Program-made: the position numbers and the translations under genes
Notes under the pieces: model-generated
What the model was told of the DNA's origin: nothing
The model's database searches: none
What the model saw: the letters and a program-made list of their open reading frames with translations, nothing else
NCBI GenBank assembly: GCA_911728455.2
Contig: OU452233.1
Coordinates: forward strand, 11,156,167 to 11,220,166
Reading direction: 5' to 3'
Source: Marthasterias glacialis
Taxonomy: Eukaryota; Echinodermata; Asteroidea; Forcipulatida; Asteriidae
Length of the DNA stretch: 64,000 nucleotides
Shown: positions 1-13,200 of the stretch, one piece after another
Layout of the letters: the number at the start of each line of letters is the position of its first letter
How positions within the stretch are numbered: position 1 is the first letter of the stretch

Positions 1-1188
1 GAAAGACAGGGTTACAATGGAATCATCGTTTACAATGAAATAGTAACACTTGTTTGGTATCTTTTGTTTCGGTAGCTGCTGCAGTAGAGTGACATTTATG
101 GGCGGTGCTTTAAGGTGAAAAATGTTCAATTACTTCATGTTATTTTCATAACTTAAGCAACAATTGGGTATTAATTGTGAGTTTTTAAACTCGTTAAAAT
201 GTAATAAAGTGTAAATCCGATTACATTCACTTTAGATTAAGGGTATATGGATTTAATACGATATTAACAACTTCTTTTCTGATTCCCTTTAGAATGTTTT
301 CAAAGTAAAACTAATTAATGTTCAATCAATACTTGACAATATTAATTAAAAGCTTGGTTTTTAAATCATCAAACCTCATATATCTGTAGTTAGATAGTGT
401 TATAACTTGTATTTCCCGCTGGGAAAGTTCCCAGAGGCGTACCAAGTACCAAGTAAAAGTATGTACGTTGAATCATGGGGGAAGGTGATGGTTGAATCAT
501 GTAGAATCAAGATTGAGTTTAGAAAAAGTAGTTTGTCATTCATTAACCATAGATCAACTGAGCAAGAACAATGTTGTTGTTTATTTTTAACACACACTTC
601 AACATTTTACTCTGCCGATATTTTTTCTTGAACATTTGTCATCTGCCCTGGAGAGACACAGAAGACCTAAATATTGATTCTCTCAATCTTTGTTCTTTCA
701 GTACAATATTTTAGTGAACAAAAAAGCAGGTGTGAAAGAGAGTCATATATCTACATACTGCGACAGCACGATCCACTGAATCCACTCTTTGATGCCAAGT
801 CTGATTACTTGTCGATTATCCCGTTCTGAGCCCTTTTATTTTACATTTGGTATAATGACTAAAACAAGTTAGGCCATGCAGGATGGAACTATCGTCCATG
901 ATAAGATAGTTCTTCCCGATTTCATGGAGTAACCAGTTGTGAAACACAAAGGACTTGACGTCTATTAATACCACACAGCTTAACATACCACCAGGTCTCC
1001 ACAACAATGTCCCGTATTAAAACAATACCTCCCCATAACATTATGCACTTGTGCACGGTCGATCTCGTCACTGTTGACGGATATGCTCTGATGCCAAGTC
1101 TGATTGCTTGTCATGTGGTTAAGTCAATAGGGATTGTGGAAAGAAAGAATAATAGATCAAAAAAATTAAATCCCACAGAAACAATAGC
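1..1188. other. non-coding, no gene seen
   Basis: AT-rich sequence with only short random open frames. I see no splice-flanked exon or recognisable protein similarity. A GCTGCAGTAGAGTGACAT stretch near 77-94 resembles the GGGYGACA-type repeats at 5 kb, so some of this is probably old repeat. Confidence 0.5.
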
Positions 1189-1330
1189 TATTCCGACGGA
1201 TAGTCGGAACAGCTAAAAAATCTCGACGATTACAATAGCTGTTCTGACTGAAAGGTCGGAACAGCTACCCATAAAAAATAAAACTAGACATTATGTGTTT
1301 GTGGACAAACACGTAGCTGTTCCGAAGTTG
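1189..1330. repeat. fragment of the AGCTGTTCCGAC palindrome family
   Basis: Contains imperfect palindromes of the form AGCTGTTCCGAC...GTCGGAACAGCT joined by a CTCGAC-containing linker. The same unit forms a clean array at 32.25-32.69 kb. Here about two units are present, diverged (AGCTATTCCGAC, AGCTGTTCTGAC), plus a half-unit. Confidence 0.7.
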
Positions 1331-1340
1331 TTTGTCGGTT

Positions 1341-1425
1341 AAATTTTGTACTGTATAGGACCATTTTCAAGGTCTGGAGTGTTTAACTCCAGACCTTGAA
1401 AATGGTCCTATACAGTACAAAATTT
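1341..1425. repeat. perfect 40-bp inverted repeat with 5-nt loop
   Basis: Positions 1341-1380 and 1386-1425 are exact reverse complements, separated by the five bases GTTTA. Transcribed from either strand this would fold into a 40-bp mismatch-free hairpin. It could be a snap-back duplication, a tiny MITE, or a small-RNA precursor. The lack of any mismatch points to a recent origin or to gene conversion between the arms. Confidence 0.9.
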
Positions 1426-1479
1426 ATGACTTTCAGACAATTGGCTCAGGAGATATATTTTTTTAATTTAAAGCTTATT

Positions 1480-2550
1480 TCGACCGGAAGTAAGGGTCAA
1501 AGTGGGGTCATGCGTTTTATCCAAATGTAACACTTTATGTGAGCTACAAATGGTACAGTTATTATGACTCTACAAGAGTTGGTTCAGTAGATGTGATTTT
1601 TAGAAATTTTGAACTTCCTGTTTGGACCAGAAGTAAAGGTCAAAGTGGGGTCATGCTAATAAACAAATGTCACGTGTAATGTAAGTTACAAAGGAACAAA
1701 GATCATGACTCTACGAATTTTTGCACATAAGATGTGATTTTTGAAATTTTGAACTCCTGATTGGACCGGAAGTAAAGGTCAAATGGGGGTCACGACTGTA
1801 AAACAAATGTCAAATACGATGTAACCTACATTAACAACACAGAGATTACGACTTAATGGAATTAAGTTCAGGAGACATGACGTTTCAAAGTTTTGAACTT
1901 CCTGTTTGAACCGGAAGGAAAGGTCAAATTCGGGTTATATGTTTAATTAAAATGTCAGCCGTGATCTAAGCTTTACAACGGCACAAAGATTATGACTCTA
2001 CGGTATGTGCTTCGGGAGATATGATTTTTTTCATTATTAAACTTTGAATTAATGTAACTTGACACCTGATGACGTCACGATGACGAAAACATGTTTGCCT
2101 TACTATGATTTTTTGTTATTTACAAGGTGGTATAACATTTATTCCTATGCGATGCCTTTGAACGAAAACCCTTAAAATGCAAAGATTCTGCAAGTTTCAT
2201 GTAGAAAAAATCTACCGATAGAGGGCGCTATAGCATATGAGAAGTCTTAATAATTAGTTAATGAAAGCCAAATTAACATCTGAGAACACAATATGAAGTT
2301 TTAAACTCTAAAAAAATAGCGCTACCCCGCCGCATTCATGTTTGCGGTTTTCCCAACAAAAACCTGTAAAGGTTCGCAACACTGAAAATCCTCATTGGTT
2401 TAACGTGGGGAAAACAGGCGAGTGCGCACTTGTGTACATTTTTGCAATCAACTCTGAGCGGCGAAAAGCGGCGCAATCCACACAGCGTTGTACCAATGGT
2501 ACTCAGATTGAACAATTAACGGTTAATTAAAGTGAAATTACGTTGTGCTT
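1480..2550 (-). repeat. dispersed repeat family (DR5/ETS/CRE repeat), copy A
   Basis: Built of internal units of about 120-145 bp, each with a CCGGAAGT-like site followed by AGGTCA- or GGGTCA-type half sites. These form direct repeats with 5-base spacing at 1494-1510, 1637-1653 and 1776-1792. A TGACGTCA sits at 2070-2077. The distal part, with GCGCTACCCCGCCGCATTCAT and the sequence up to TTACGTTGTGC, matches copy B at 2733-3705. The strand is given relative to the copies at 38 and 59 kb. Confidence 0.8.
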
Positions 2551-2732
2551 TGATGAATTTATATGGTCTGGGACAATTCTTTGTAAAAGCATTCATGTTT
2601 TCTAAACGATTTTTGTAATAATATAGCAATCTAAAATTCAATGGATTTTGAAAAATTGTGGTTTTTGACCTACCAAATAGTTACACTTTTTGAGCCGTGC
2701 CTTTTGTACACAGACACAAAACGTGCCATAAA

Positions 2733-3704
2733 TGACTCTACACGAATTGGTTCAGGAGATGTGATTTTTTTGAAATTTTGAACTTCCTGTTTGGACCGGA
2801 AGTAAAGGTCAAAGTGGGGTCATGCTAATAAACAAGTGTCACATATGATGTAAGCTACAAATGGAACAAAGATTATGACTTTACAACATTTGAACATAAA
2901 ATGTGACAGTTTGAAATTTTGACCTTCCTGTTTAGACCGGAAGTAAAGGTCAAATGGGGGTCACGCCTGTACATCAAATGTCACATATGATGTAAGCTAC
3001 ATGACAACACAAAGATTACGACTTTATAGAATTTAGTTCAGGAAATATGACGTTTTAAAGTTTTGAACTTCCTGCTTGGACCGGAAGGAAAGGTCAAATT
3101 GGGGTCTAATCTGTACGTAAAATGTCACCCGTGCTCTAAGCTTTAAAATGGTACAAAGATTATGACTCTACGATATGTGCTTCGGGAGATGTGATTTTTT
3201 CATTATTAAACTTTGAATTAATGTAAGTTGATACCTGATGACGTCACGATGACGAAAACATGTTTGCCTTACTATGATTTTTGTTATTTACAAGGTGGTA
3301 TAAAATTTATTCCTATGCGATGCCTTTCAACGAAAACCCTAAAAATGCCGAGATTCTGCAAGTTTCATGTAGAAAACATCTACCGATAGAGGGCGCCATA
3401 GCATATGAGCAGTCATACCAAAAGCCAAACTAACATCTGACAATACAATATGAAGTTTTAAACGCTAAAAGATAGCGCTACCCCGCCGCATTCATATTTG
3501 CAGTTTTCCCACGAAAAACCTGCACAGGTTCGCAGCACCCAAAATCCTCGTTGGGCTTACGTGTGAACAACAGGCGAGTGCGCACTTTTGTACAACTTTG
3601 CAATCAACTCTGAGCGGCGAAAAGCGTCGCAATCCACACAGCGTTGCACCAATTGTGCTCAGATTGAACAATTAACGATTAATTAAAGTGAAATTACGTT
3701 GTGC

Positions 3705-3705
<1 letters not shown>
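2733..3705 (-). repeat. dispersed repeat family, copy B
   Basis: This is a near-duplicate of copy A in the same orientation, with the same order of CCGGAAGT units, the TGACGTCA (3239-3246) and the same end (GATTAATTAAAGTG...TTACGTTGTGC). Exact DR5-type half-site pairs lie at 2806-2822 and 2947-2963. Copy B runs directly into the AAT microsatellite. Confidence 0.85.
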
Positions 3706-3764
<59 letters not shown>

Positions 3765-3909
3765 TAACAATAACAATAACAATAACAATAACAATAACAA
3801 TAACAATAACAATAACAATAACAATAACAATAACAATAACAATAACAATAACAATAACAATAACAATAACAATAACAATAACAATAACAATAACAATAAT
3901 AATAATAAT
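3706..3909. repeat. AAT / AATAAC microsatellite
   Basis: About 200 bp of (AAT)n grading into (AACAAT)n and back to AAT. It forms the left flank of the retrotransposon fragment that starts at 3909. Long polyasparagine, polyleucine or polyisoleucine frames here are artefacts of the repeat. Confidence 0.95.
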
Positions 3910-4738
3910 GTACACGACGGCAGACGAAGCTGGGCCGAAGGAGTACAAGAGGGAAAGGAAAGAGGAAAGACACCAAGATTGGAGGAACAAGCCACTCCAT
4001 GGCCGGTTCCTGAGATGTACAGAAGAAGTGGCGAGTTGCAAATCCTGGAATTGGTTAAAGAGCGGAGAACTGAAGAAGGAAACCGAGGGCTTGATTACTG
4101 CGGCGCAAGACCAGTCTCTAAGGACAAATGTAATGAAGGCCAGGATAGAGAAAACGAACGTCTCTCCTATGTGTAGAATGTGCAACAAGGCAGAAGAGAC
4201 TGTATTTCATATTGTCAGCGAATGTAGTAAGATGGCCCAGACGGAGTACAAAGGCAGACATGACAAGTTGGCTAAGGTGATTCACTGGGATCTGTGTAAG
4301 AAGTATGGTGTCCAGGTGCATGCCAAGTGGTACGACCATGTTCCAGAGAAAGTTGTAGAGACCGACGCGGTCAAGATCCTCTGGGACTTCAACATTCAGA
4401 CTGATCATGTTATAGAACATAGACGTCCGGATGTTGTAGTCTTAGATAAGACGAAGAAGATGTGTCATATCATCGACATAGCTGTGCCGGGTGATATAAG
4501 GGTGGCTTCTAAGGAGAAGGAAAAGATCGAGAAGTACCAGGACTTGGTCAGGGAACTTCGTAAGATTTGGCAGGTGAAAGTGAAAGTAGTCCCTGTGGTG
4601 GTTGGAGCACTTGGCACTATTCCGAAGGCACTGGATAAGCATCTGGATCAAATAGGCACAACTGTGAGGGTAGATTTGCTGCAGAAGGCGGCGCTTTTGG
4701 GAACAGCTAGGATCCTGCGAAAGACCCTCGAGATCTAA
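3908..4738 (+). mobile_element. 5'-truncated R4/Dong-like non-LTR retrotransposon, C-terminal endonuclease end
   Basis: An open frame of about 275 codons after the microsatellite ends at TAA 4736-4738. It shows a CCHC-type knuckle (CRMC, then HIVSEC: C-x2-C-x8-H-x4-C) and then the restriction-like endonuclease signature of R2/R4-type LINEs: RRPDVVVLD, HIIDIAVPGD and a K-rich KEKEKIEKYQDL stretch. This corresponds to the protein end that follows the reverse transcriptase. The reverse transcriptase and everything upstream are missing, as expected from 5' truncation during target-primed integration. AAT microsatellites on both sides match the TAA-repeat preference known for Dong/R4 elements. The clade name is an inference; the REL-endonuclease assignment is firmer. 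Confidence 0.8.
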
Positions 4739-4820
4739 GGCTACGGGACGTAGCCCGACTCGAGGAGTTACCGGCACAGAGGAAAATGAGATCTTTCTTT
4801 TGCATGCTGTGATATCGTGA

Positions 4821-4866
<46 letters not shown>

Positions 4867-4874
4867 TAATAATA

Positions 4875-4971
<97 letters not shown>
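4739..4971. repeat. 3' tail of the LINE fragment and AAT microsatellite
   Basis: About 80 bp of probable 3' UTR follow the retrotransposon stop codon. From 4821 to 4971 there is a nearly pure (AAT)n run with two ATAATAT interruptions. It may be both the element's 3' junction and its target repeat. Confidence 0.85.
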
Positions 4972-4972
<1 letters not shown>

Positions 4973-4979
4973 CCTATTG

Positions 4980-5428
4980 CTGCATACGGGCGACAGTGGG
5001 AAAAGTGCTACATTTGGGTGACAATGCTATATATCATAAACTGAGTATATATTGTATAATGTTATTCACAGATAAATAACTAAATTGCATGAAATAATTA
5101 ATAAAACGATTGATTTGCACTTAAACAGTAACATTTAGGATATAACCTTTTTTGGTGTCACCCAAATATTATTTTACTATTGGTGCTGCAATAGGGTGAC
5201 AATTCAGTGAGAGCTGTTTAAATAAAAAAATAACTATTAATTTTGTGTTATTTGTGTAAATAATCAATCAATTTGCATTAAATAGCAACTTAGTTGATTG
5301 ATTTACAGTAAAACATCCGTATCCTTGATATAACTTTTCATTGTCACCCTAATATTTTTCACACAACTTACGCTGCATTAGGGTGACATTATTATGTGTC
5401 GCCCTATATTAGCATGTTTAAAACAACA
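4980..5428. repeat. degenerate GGGYGACA / TGTCRCCC repeat sequence
   Basis: Scattered inverted half-sites such as GGGTGACAAT, TGTCACCC, GGGTGACATT and TGTCGCCC sit in AT-rich sequence. The same half-sites open every monomer of the adjacent 223-bp satellite and recur at 26370-26455. It looks like the ancestral flank from which the satellite arose. Confidence 0.6.
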
Positions 5429-8400
5429 AGGCGACAGTTATATGTCGACCTATTATACACGATTCCCGCAAATATTGTTATTTTTGGCAGTGCTCACCTG
5501 AGTGAATCTTATAAACTGACCATCCAGACTGGTGTATTGAATACAGTTGAAATCATGATAAGATGTACCTAGAAGATTCTGCCACTCATTACTTACAGGG
5601 AGCTGGATTTGACCCCAAACCAAGAAATTCAATGTTTAAATCTCAACAAAAGGGCGACAGTTATATGTCGACCTATTATACACGATTACCGCAAATATTG
5701 TTATTTTTGGCAGTGCTCACCTGAGCGAATCTTATAAACTGACCATCCAGACTGGCGTATTGAATACAGTTGAAATCATGATAAGATATACCTAGAAGAT
5801 TCTGCCACTCATTACTTACAGGGAGCTGGATTTGACCCCAAACCAAGAAATTCAATGTTTAAATCTCAACAAAAGGGCGACAGTTATATGTCGACCTATT
5901 ATACACGATTCCCGCAAATATTGTTATTTTTGGCAGTGCTCACCTGAGCGAATCTTATAAACTGACCATCCAGACTGGCGTATTGAATACAGTTGAAATC
6001 ATGATAAGATGTCCCTAGAAGATTCTGCCACTCATTACTTACAGGGAGCTGGATTTGACCCCAAACCAAGAAATTCAATGTTTAAATCTCAACAAAAGGG
6101 CGACAGTTATATGTCGACCTATTATACACGATTCCCGCAAATATTGTTATTTTTGGCAGTGCTCACCTGAGCGAATCTTATAAACTGACCATCCAGACTG
6201 GCGTATTGAATACAGTTGAAATCATGATAAGATGTCCCTAGAAGATTCTGCCACTCATTACTTACAGGGAGCTGGATTTGACCCCAAACCAAGAAATTCA
6301 ATGTTTAAATCTCAACAAAAGGGCGACAGTTATATGTCGACCTATTATACACGATTCCCGCAAATATTGTTATTTTTGGCAGTGCTCACCTGAGTGAATC
6401 TTATAAACTGACCATCCAGACTGGCGTATTGAATACAGTTGAAATCATGATAAGATGTACCTAGAAGATTCTGCCACTCATTACTTACAGGGAGCTGGAT
6501 TTGACCCCAAACCAAGAAATTCAATGTTTAAATCTCAACAAAAGGGCGACAGTTATATGTCGACCTATTATACACGATTACCGCAAATATTGTTATTTTT
6601 GGCAGTGCTCACCTGAGCAAATCTTATAAACTGACCATCCAGACTGGCGTATTGAATACAGTTGAAATTATGATAAGATATACCTATAAGATTCTGCCAC
6701 TCATTACTTACAGGGAGCTGGATTTGACCCCAAACCAAGAAATTCAATGTTTAAATCTCAACAAAAGGGCGACAGTTATATGTCGACCTATTATACACGA
6801 TTCCCGCAAATATTGTTATTTTTGGCAGTGCTCACCTGAGCGAATCTTATAAACTGACCATCCAGACTGGCGTATTGAATACAGTTGAAATCATGATAAG
6901 ATGTCCCTAGAAGATTCTGCCACTCATTACTCACAGGGAGCTGGATTTGACCCCAAACCAAGAAATTCAATGTTTAAATCTCAACAAAAGGGCGACAGTT
7001 ATATGTCGACCTATTATACACGATTCCCGCAAATATTGTTATTTTTGGCAGTGCTCACCTGAGCGAATCTTATAAACTGACCATCCAGACTGGCGTATTG
7101 AATACAGTTGAAATCATGATAAGATGTCCCTAGAAGATTCTGCCACTCATTACTTACAGGGAGCTGGATTTGACCCCAAACCAAGAAATTCAATGTTTAA
7201 ATCTCAACAAAAGGGCGACAGTTATATGTCGACCTATTATACACGATTCCCGCAAATATTGTTATTTTTGGCAGTGCTCACCTGAGTGAATCTTATAAAC
7301 TGACCATCCAGACTGGCGTATTGAATACAGTTGAAATCATGATAAGATGTACCTAGAAGATTCTGCCACTCATTACTTACAGGGAGCTGGATTTGACCCC
7401 AAACTAAGAAATTCAGTGTTTAAATCTCAACAAAAGGGCGACAGTTATATGTCGACCTATTATACACGATTCCCGCAAATATTGTTATTTTTGGCAGTGC
7501 TCACCTGAGTGAATCTTATAAACTGACCATCCAGACTGGCGTATTGAATACAGTTGAAATCATGATAAGATGTACCTAGAAGTACTGCCAGTCATTACTT
7601 ACAGGGAGCTGGATTTGACCCCAAACCAAGAAATTCAGTGTTTAAATCTCAACAAAAGGGCGACAGTTATATGTCGACCTATTATACACGATTCCCGCAA
7701 ATATTGTTATTTTTGGCAGTGCTCACCTGAGTGAATCTTATAAACTGACCATCCAGACTGGCGTATTGAATACAGTTGAAATCATGATAAGATGTACCTA
7801 GAAGATTCTGCCACTCATTACTTACAGGGAGCTGGATTTGACCCCAAACCAAGAAATTCAGTGTTAAAATCTCAACAAAAGGGTGACAGTTATAATTTTT
7901 TATGTCGACCCATTATTTACGATTCGAGCAAAGTTTGTTATCTTTGGCAAAAGTGCTCTTATTTACAGCTCATTAAAAATATATCTATATAAATCCATTG
8001 GAAATGACTTTATACTTGATTTTTACTGAAGTAGTAGGCATTGCGACTGATTGAAGAATGCTTTCTATTGAAGAACAACATTTCGTTTACACCTACATTT
8101 TGCAAACAAAAACAAACAAATATTGTTATTTATTTTTTTGTATTTTGTTTCGGAAAATTCAGACATACTTTATAAAACAATGCAAATCTTAATTAAGTTC
8201 AGCCGAAAACTGATTTGTGACAGCTGCTGTCAAAGCAAATTTTATTTTGAGAATGCCGTGACTACAGTATAAGTGCATTAACATTTACCTGTGAGTTTAT
8301 TATCAGGAAAATTAGCAAATATTGTTATCTTTGGCAGTGTTCACCTGAGATCTTATAAACTGACCATCCAGACTGGCGTATTGAATACAGTTGAAGTCAT

Positions 8401-8990
8401 GATAAGATGTACCTAGAAGATTCTGCCACTCATTACTTACAGGGAGCTGGATTTGACCCCAAACCAAGAAATTCAGTGTTTAAATCTCAACAAAAGGGCG
8501 ACAGTTATATGTCGACCTATTATACACGATTCCCGCAAATATTGTTATTTTTGGCAGTGCTCACCTGAGTGAATCTTATAAACTGACCATCCAGACTGGC
8601 GTATTGAATACAGTTGAAATCATGATAAGATGTACCTAGAAGATTCTGCCACTCATTACTTACAGGGAGCTGGATTTGACCCCAAACCAAGAAATTCAGA
8701 GTTTAAATCTTAACAAAAGGGCGACAGTTATATGTCGACCTATTATACACGTTTCCCGCAAATATTGGTTTCCAAATACATTTCCAAAACCTTTCTTGAG
8801 GTTAACAAAGGTTGAGCTTGAACTCAAACTTATGTTGGGACCCCAAACCAAGAAATTCAGTGTTTAAATCTTAACAAAAGGGCGACAGTTATATGTCGAC
8901 CTATTATACACGTTTCCCGCAAATATTGGTTTCCAAATACATTTCCAAAACCTTTCTTGAAGTTAACAAAGGTTGAGCTTGAACTCAAAC
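5429..8990. repeat. 223-bp satellite array
   Basis: Head-to-tail monomers start at GGGCGACAGTTATATGTCG. Starts at 5652, 5875, 6098, 6321, 6544, 6767, 6990, 7213 and 7436 are each exactly 223 bp apart, followed by 7658 and 7881. Neighbouring monomers differ at only a few sites. The array is interrupted by unrelated sequence at about 7985-8320. It resumes at 8320-8760 and ends in two ~161-bp hybrid units (about 8719-9000) in which half of the monomer is replaced by a GTTTCCAAATACATTTCC-type segment. No coding capacity is credible. Confidence 0.95.
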
Positions 8991-8999
8991 TTATGTTGG

Positions 9000-10235
9000 A
9001 ACACTTAAAATATATCTGGAGACTGTGTTTTTCAATACACATACAATATTTGTACAGAGACTTGTTTGGTAAGTCTATCAAAGTGCAGCTACTTATTAAA
9101 TTGCGGGGCATTTTAGAGTCAATTTGAAAATGAGATCAGTTTCTAGACAGTCCAACATATTATACAAACATATTCTGGCTTCTTACAATACACAGGATTC
9201 GTAGAGATTGACTGCTATTATTTTAGTACACTCTGAACATCTGTATGAAGGGTTCACAGCTACTAAAAATCTTACATGATTCAAGTCAACTGTCTTAATA
9301 AATCAATTATAAACTGGTTGTAAAAAAATATCCAGATTAAACAATTAACTTCCAACATTTAAGGAACACTTTATCAACTCAGTAATATATAAATCCTAGT
9401 GTCAAGGTTCACACAAAAACTTTAAAGATTTCAAGATTAGAACTGTTTCAAACGTGAATCAAAAAAATCAGACTGGGAATAATTTTTATCATTACGCTTG
9501 TACTTTTTCTAGGATTCATATTCATAAATGAACCTATTCTTCTACAAAACCTCAAAGATTTAGAGATCAGGACTTATCAACAAACTTTTTACATTTCTAG
9601 AATCCAGACTCATCAAATAACCTCGGAAATTTAAACATTTCCAAGAATGTGGCCTTAGGACTCCGGAAATATCAACAAGCTTATAAATGTCCTTATGTCC
9701 AGATACACATCCCTTTACTTTCCATAACCCAGACTTAAAGTTGAACTTTAAACATTTCCAGAGTCCATATTCATTGATAAACTTCTGACATTAAACCTAA
9801 AGCTAAAGTTTTAAACATATTTCTATCACTTTTAGAGTATGGATGCATCGAATAACGTCCAAGATTCAAAGACTCAGAGAACACATTTCCAAGATTGATG
9901 AATCAGGCTTTAATTTTTTTTTGTCTAGAGTCCAGATCAAATACTAAACATTCGAGATTCAAGAACTGAAACTTCTATTATTCTTAGCATCCAGATCCAT
10001 AAATGAAATTCGCAGATTCGAAAACTAAAAGTTCAAATATTTCTGGAGTCTAGATTCATCAATAAATTTCAGATTCCAAACTGAAACTAACATCAAATTT
10101 TTTGTAGATTCATCACGAAACTTTCGAGATTCCTAGAATGAAACTTTATTAACACACTTCTAGTATTCATAGAGTCCAGATTCATCTAAAACATCCGAGA
10201 TTTGAAGACTAAAACTGCTATTATTTGTAGAGTCC
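9000..10235. repeat. degenerate edge of the 59-bp satellite
   Basis: From about 9400 the sequence keeps returning to diverged versions of the 59-bp unit (CCAGATTCATC..., AGATT...AAGACTAAAAC...). The copies become more regular toward 10.2 kb. This gradient of decay is typical of a satellite edge. From 9000 to 9400 I see nothing recognisable. Confidence 0.6.
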
Positions 10236-13200
10236 AGATTCATCAATACACTTCACAGATTCCAAGACTAAAACTTGTATTATTTCTAGTGTCCAGATTC
10301 ATCAATACACTAACCTTGTATTATTTCTAGTGTCCAGATTCATCAATACACTTCACAGATTCCAAGAGACTTAAACTTGTATTATTTCTAGTGTCCAGAT
10401 TCATCAATATACTTCACAGATTCCAAGACTAAAACTTGTATTATTTCTAGTGTCCAGATTCATCAATATACTTCACAGATTCCAAGACTAAAACTTGTAT
10501 TATTTCTAGTGTCCAGATTCATCAATATACTTCACAGATTCCAAGACTAAAACTTGTATTATTTCTAGTGTCCAGATTCATCAATACACTTCACAGATTC
10601 CAAGACCAAAACTTGTATTATTTCTAGTGTCCAGATTCATCAATATACTTCACAGATTCCAAGACTAAAACTTTTATTATTTCTCGTGTCCAGATTCATC
10701 AATACACTTCACAGATTCCAAGACTAAAACTTGTATTATTTCTAGTGTCCAGATTCATCAATACACTTCACAGATTCCAAGACCAAAACTTGTATTATTT
10801 CTCGTGTCCAGATTCATCAATATACTTCACAGATTCCAAGACCAAAACTTGTATTATTTCTCGTGTCCAGATTCATCAATACACTTCACAGATTCCAAGA
10901 CTAAAACTTGTATTATTTCTAGTGTCCAGATTCATCAATATACTTCACAGATTCCAAGACTAAAACTTGTATTATTTCTAGTGTCCAGATTCATCAATAC
11001 ACTTCACAGATTCCAAGACCAAAACTTGTATTATTTCTAGTGTCCAGATTCATCAATACACTAACCTTGTATTATTTCTAGTGTCCAGATTCATCAATAC
11101 ACTTCAAAGATTCCAAGACTAAAACTTGTATTATTTCTAGTGTCCAGATTCATCAATATACTTCACAGATTCCAAGACTAAAACTTGTATTATTTCTAGT
11201 GTCCAGATTCATCACTACACTTCACAGATTCCAAGACTAAAACTTGTATTATTTCTAGTGTCCAGATTCATCAATACACTTCACAGATTCCAAAACTAAA
11301 ACTTGTATTATTTCTAGTGTCCAGATTCATCAATATACTTCACAGATTCCAAGACTAAAACTTGTATTATTTCTAGTGTCCAGATTCATCAATACACTTC
11401 ACAGATTCCAAGACTAAAACTTGTATTATTTCTAGTGTCCAGATTCATCAATATACTTCACAGATTCCAAGACTAAAACTTGTATTATTTCTAGTGTCCA
11501 GATTCATCACTACACTTCACAGATTCCAAGACTAAAACTTGTATTATTTCTAGTGTCCAGATTCATCAATATACTTCACAGATTCCAAGACCAAAACTTG
11601 TATTATTTCTAGTGTCCAGATTCATCAATATACTTTACAGATTCCAAGACTAAAACTTGTATTATTTCTAGTGTCCAGATTCATCAATACACTTCACAGA
11701 TTCCAAGACTAAAACTTGTATTATTTCTAGTGTCCAGATTCATTAATATACTTCACAGATTCCAAGACCAAAACTGTTATTATTTCTAGTGTCCAGATTC
11801 ATCAATATACTTCACAGATTCCAAGACTAAAACTTGTATTATTTCTAGTGTCCAGATTCATCACTACACTTCACAGATTCCAAGACTAAAACTTGTATTA
11901 TTTCTAGTGTCCAGATTCATCAATATACTTCACAGATTCCAAGACCAAAACTTGTATTATTTCTAGTGTCCAGATTCATCAATATACTTCACAGATTCCA
12001 AGACCAAAACTTGTATTATTTCTATTGTCCAGATTCATCAATACACTTCACAGATTCCAAGACCAAAACTTGTATTATTTCTCGTGTCCAGATTCATCAA
12101 TATACTTCACAGATTCCAAGACTAAAACTTTTATTATTTCTCGTGTCCAGATTCATCAATACACTTCACAGATTCCAAGACTAAAACTTGTATTATTTCT
12201 AGTGTCCAGATTCATCAATACACTTCACAGATTCCAAGACCAAAACTTGTATTATTTCTCGTGTCCAGATTCATCAATATACTTCACAGATTCCAAGACC
12301 AAAACTTGTATTATTTCTCGTGTCCAGATTCATCAATACACTTCACAGATTCCAAGACTAAAACTTGTATTATTTCTAGTGTCCAGATTCATCAATATAC
12401 TTCACAGATTCCAAGACTAAAACTTGTATTATTTCTAGTGTCCAGATTCATCAATACACTTCACAGATTCCAAGACCAAAACTTGTATTATTTCTAGTGT
12501 CCAGATTCATCAATACACTAACCTTGTATTATTTCTAGTGTCCAGATTCATCAATACACTTCAAAGATTCCAAGACTAAAACTTGTATTATTTCTAGTGT
12601 CCAGATTCATCAATATACTTCACAGATTCCAAGACTAAAACTTGTATTATTTCTAGTGTCCAGATTCATCACTACACTTCACAGATTCCAAGACTAAAAC
12701 TTGTATTATTTCTAGTGTCCAGATTCATCAATACACTTCACAGATTCCAAAACTAAAACTTGTATTATTTCTAGTGTCCAGATTCATCAATATACTTCAC
12801 AGATTCCAAGACTAAAACTTGTATTATTTCTAGTGTCCAGATTCATCAATACACTTCACAGATTCCAAGACTAAAACTTGTATTATTTCTAGTGTCCAGA
12901 TTCATCAATATACTTCACAGATTCCAAGACTAAAACTTGTATTATTTCTAGTGTCCAGATTCATCACTACACTTCACAGATTCCAAGACTAAAACTTGTA
13001 TTATTTCTAGTGTCCAGATTCATCAATATACTTCACAGATTCCAAGACCAAAACTTGTATTATTTCTAGTGTCCAGATTCATCAATATACTTTACAGATT
13101 CCAAGACTAAAACTTGTATTATTTCTAGTGTCCAGATTCATCAATACACTTCACAGATTCCAAGACTAAAACTTGTATTATTTCTAGTGTCCAGATTCAT

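Noticed and set aside
3672-4188. Long polyasparagine, polyleucine, polytyrosine and polyisoleucine open frames
   Set aside because: They are readings of the AAT/AAC microsatellite in different frames. Only the LINE endonuclease frame after 3908 has real protein features.
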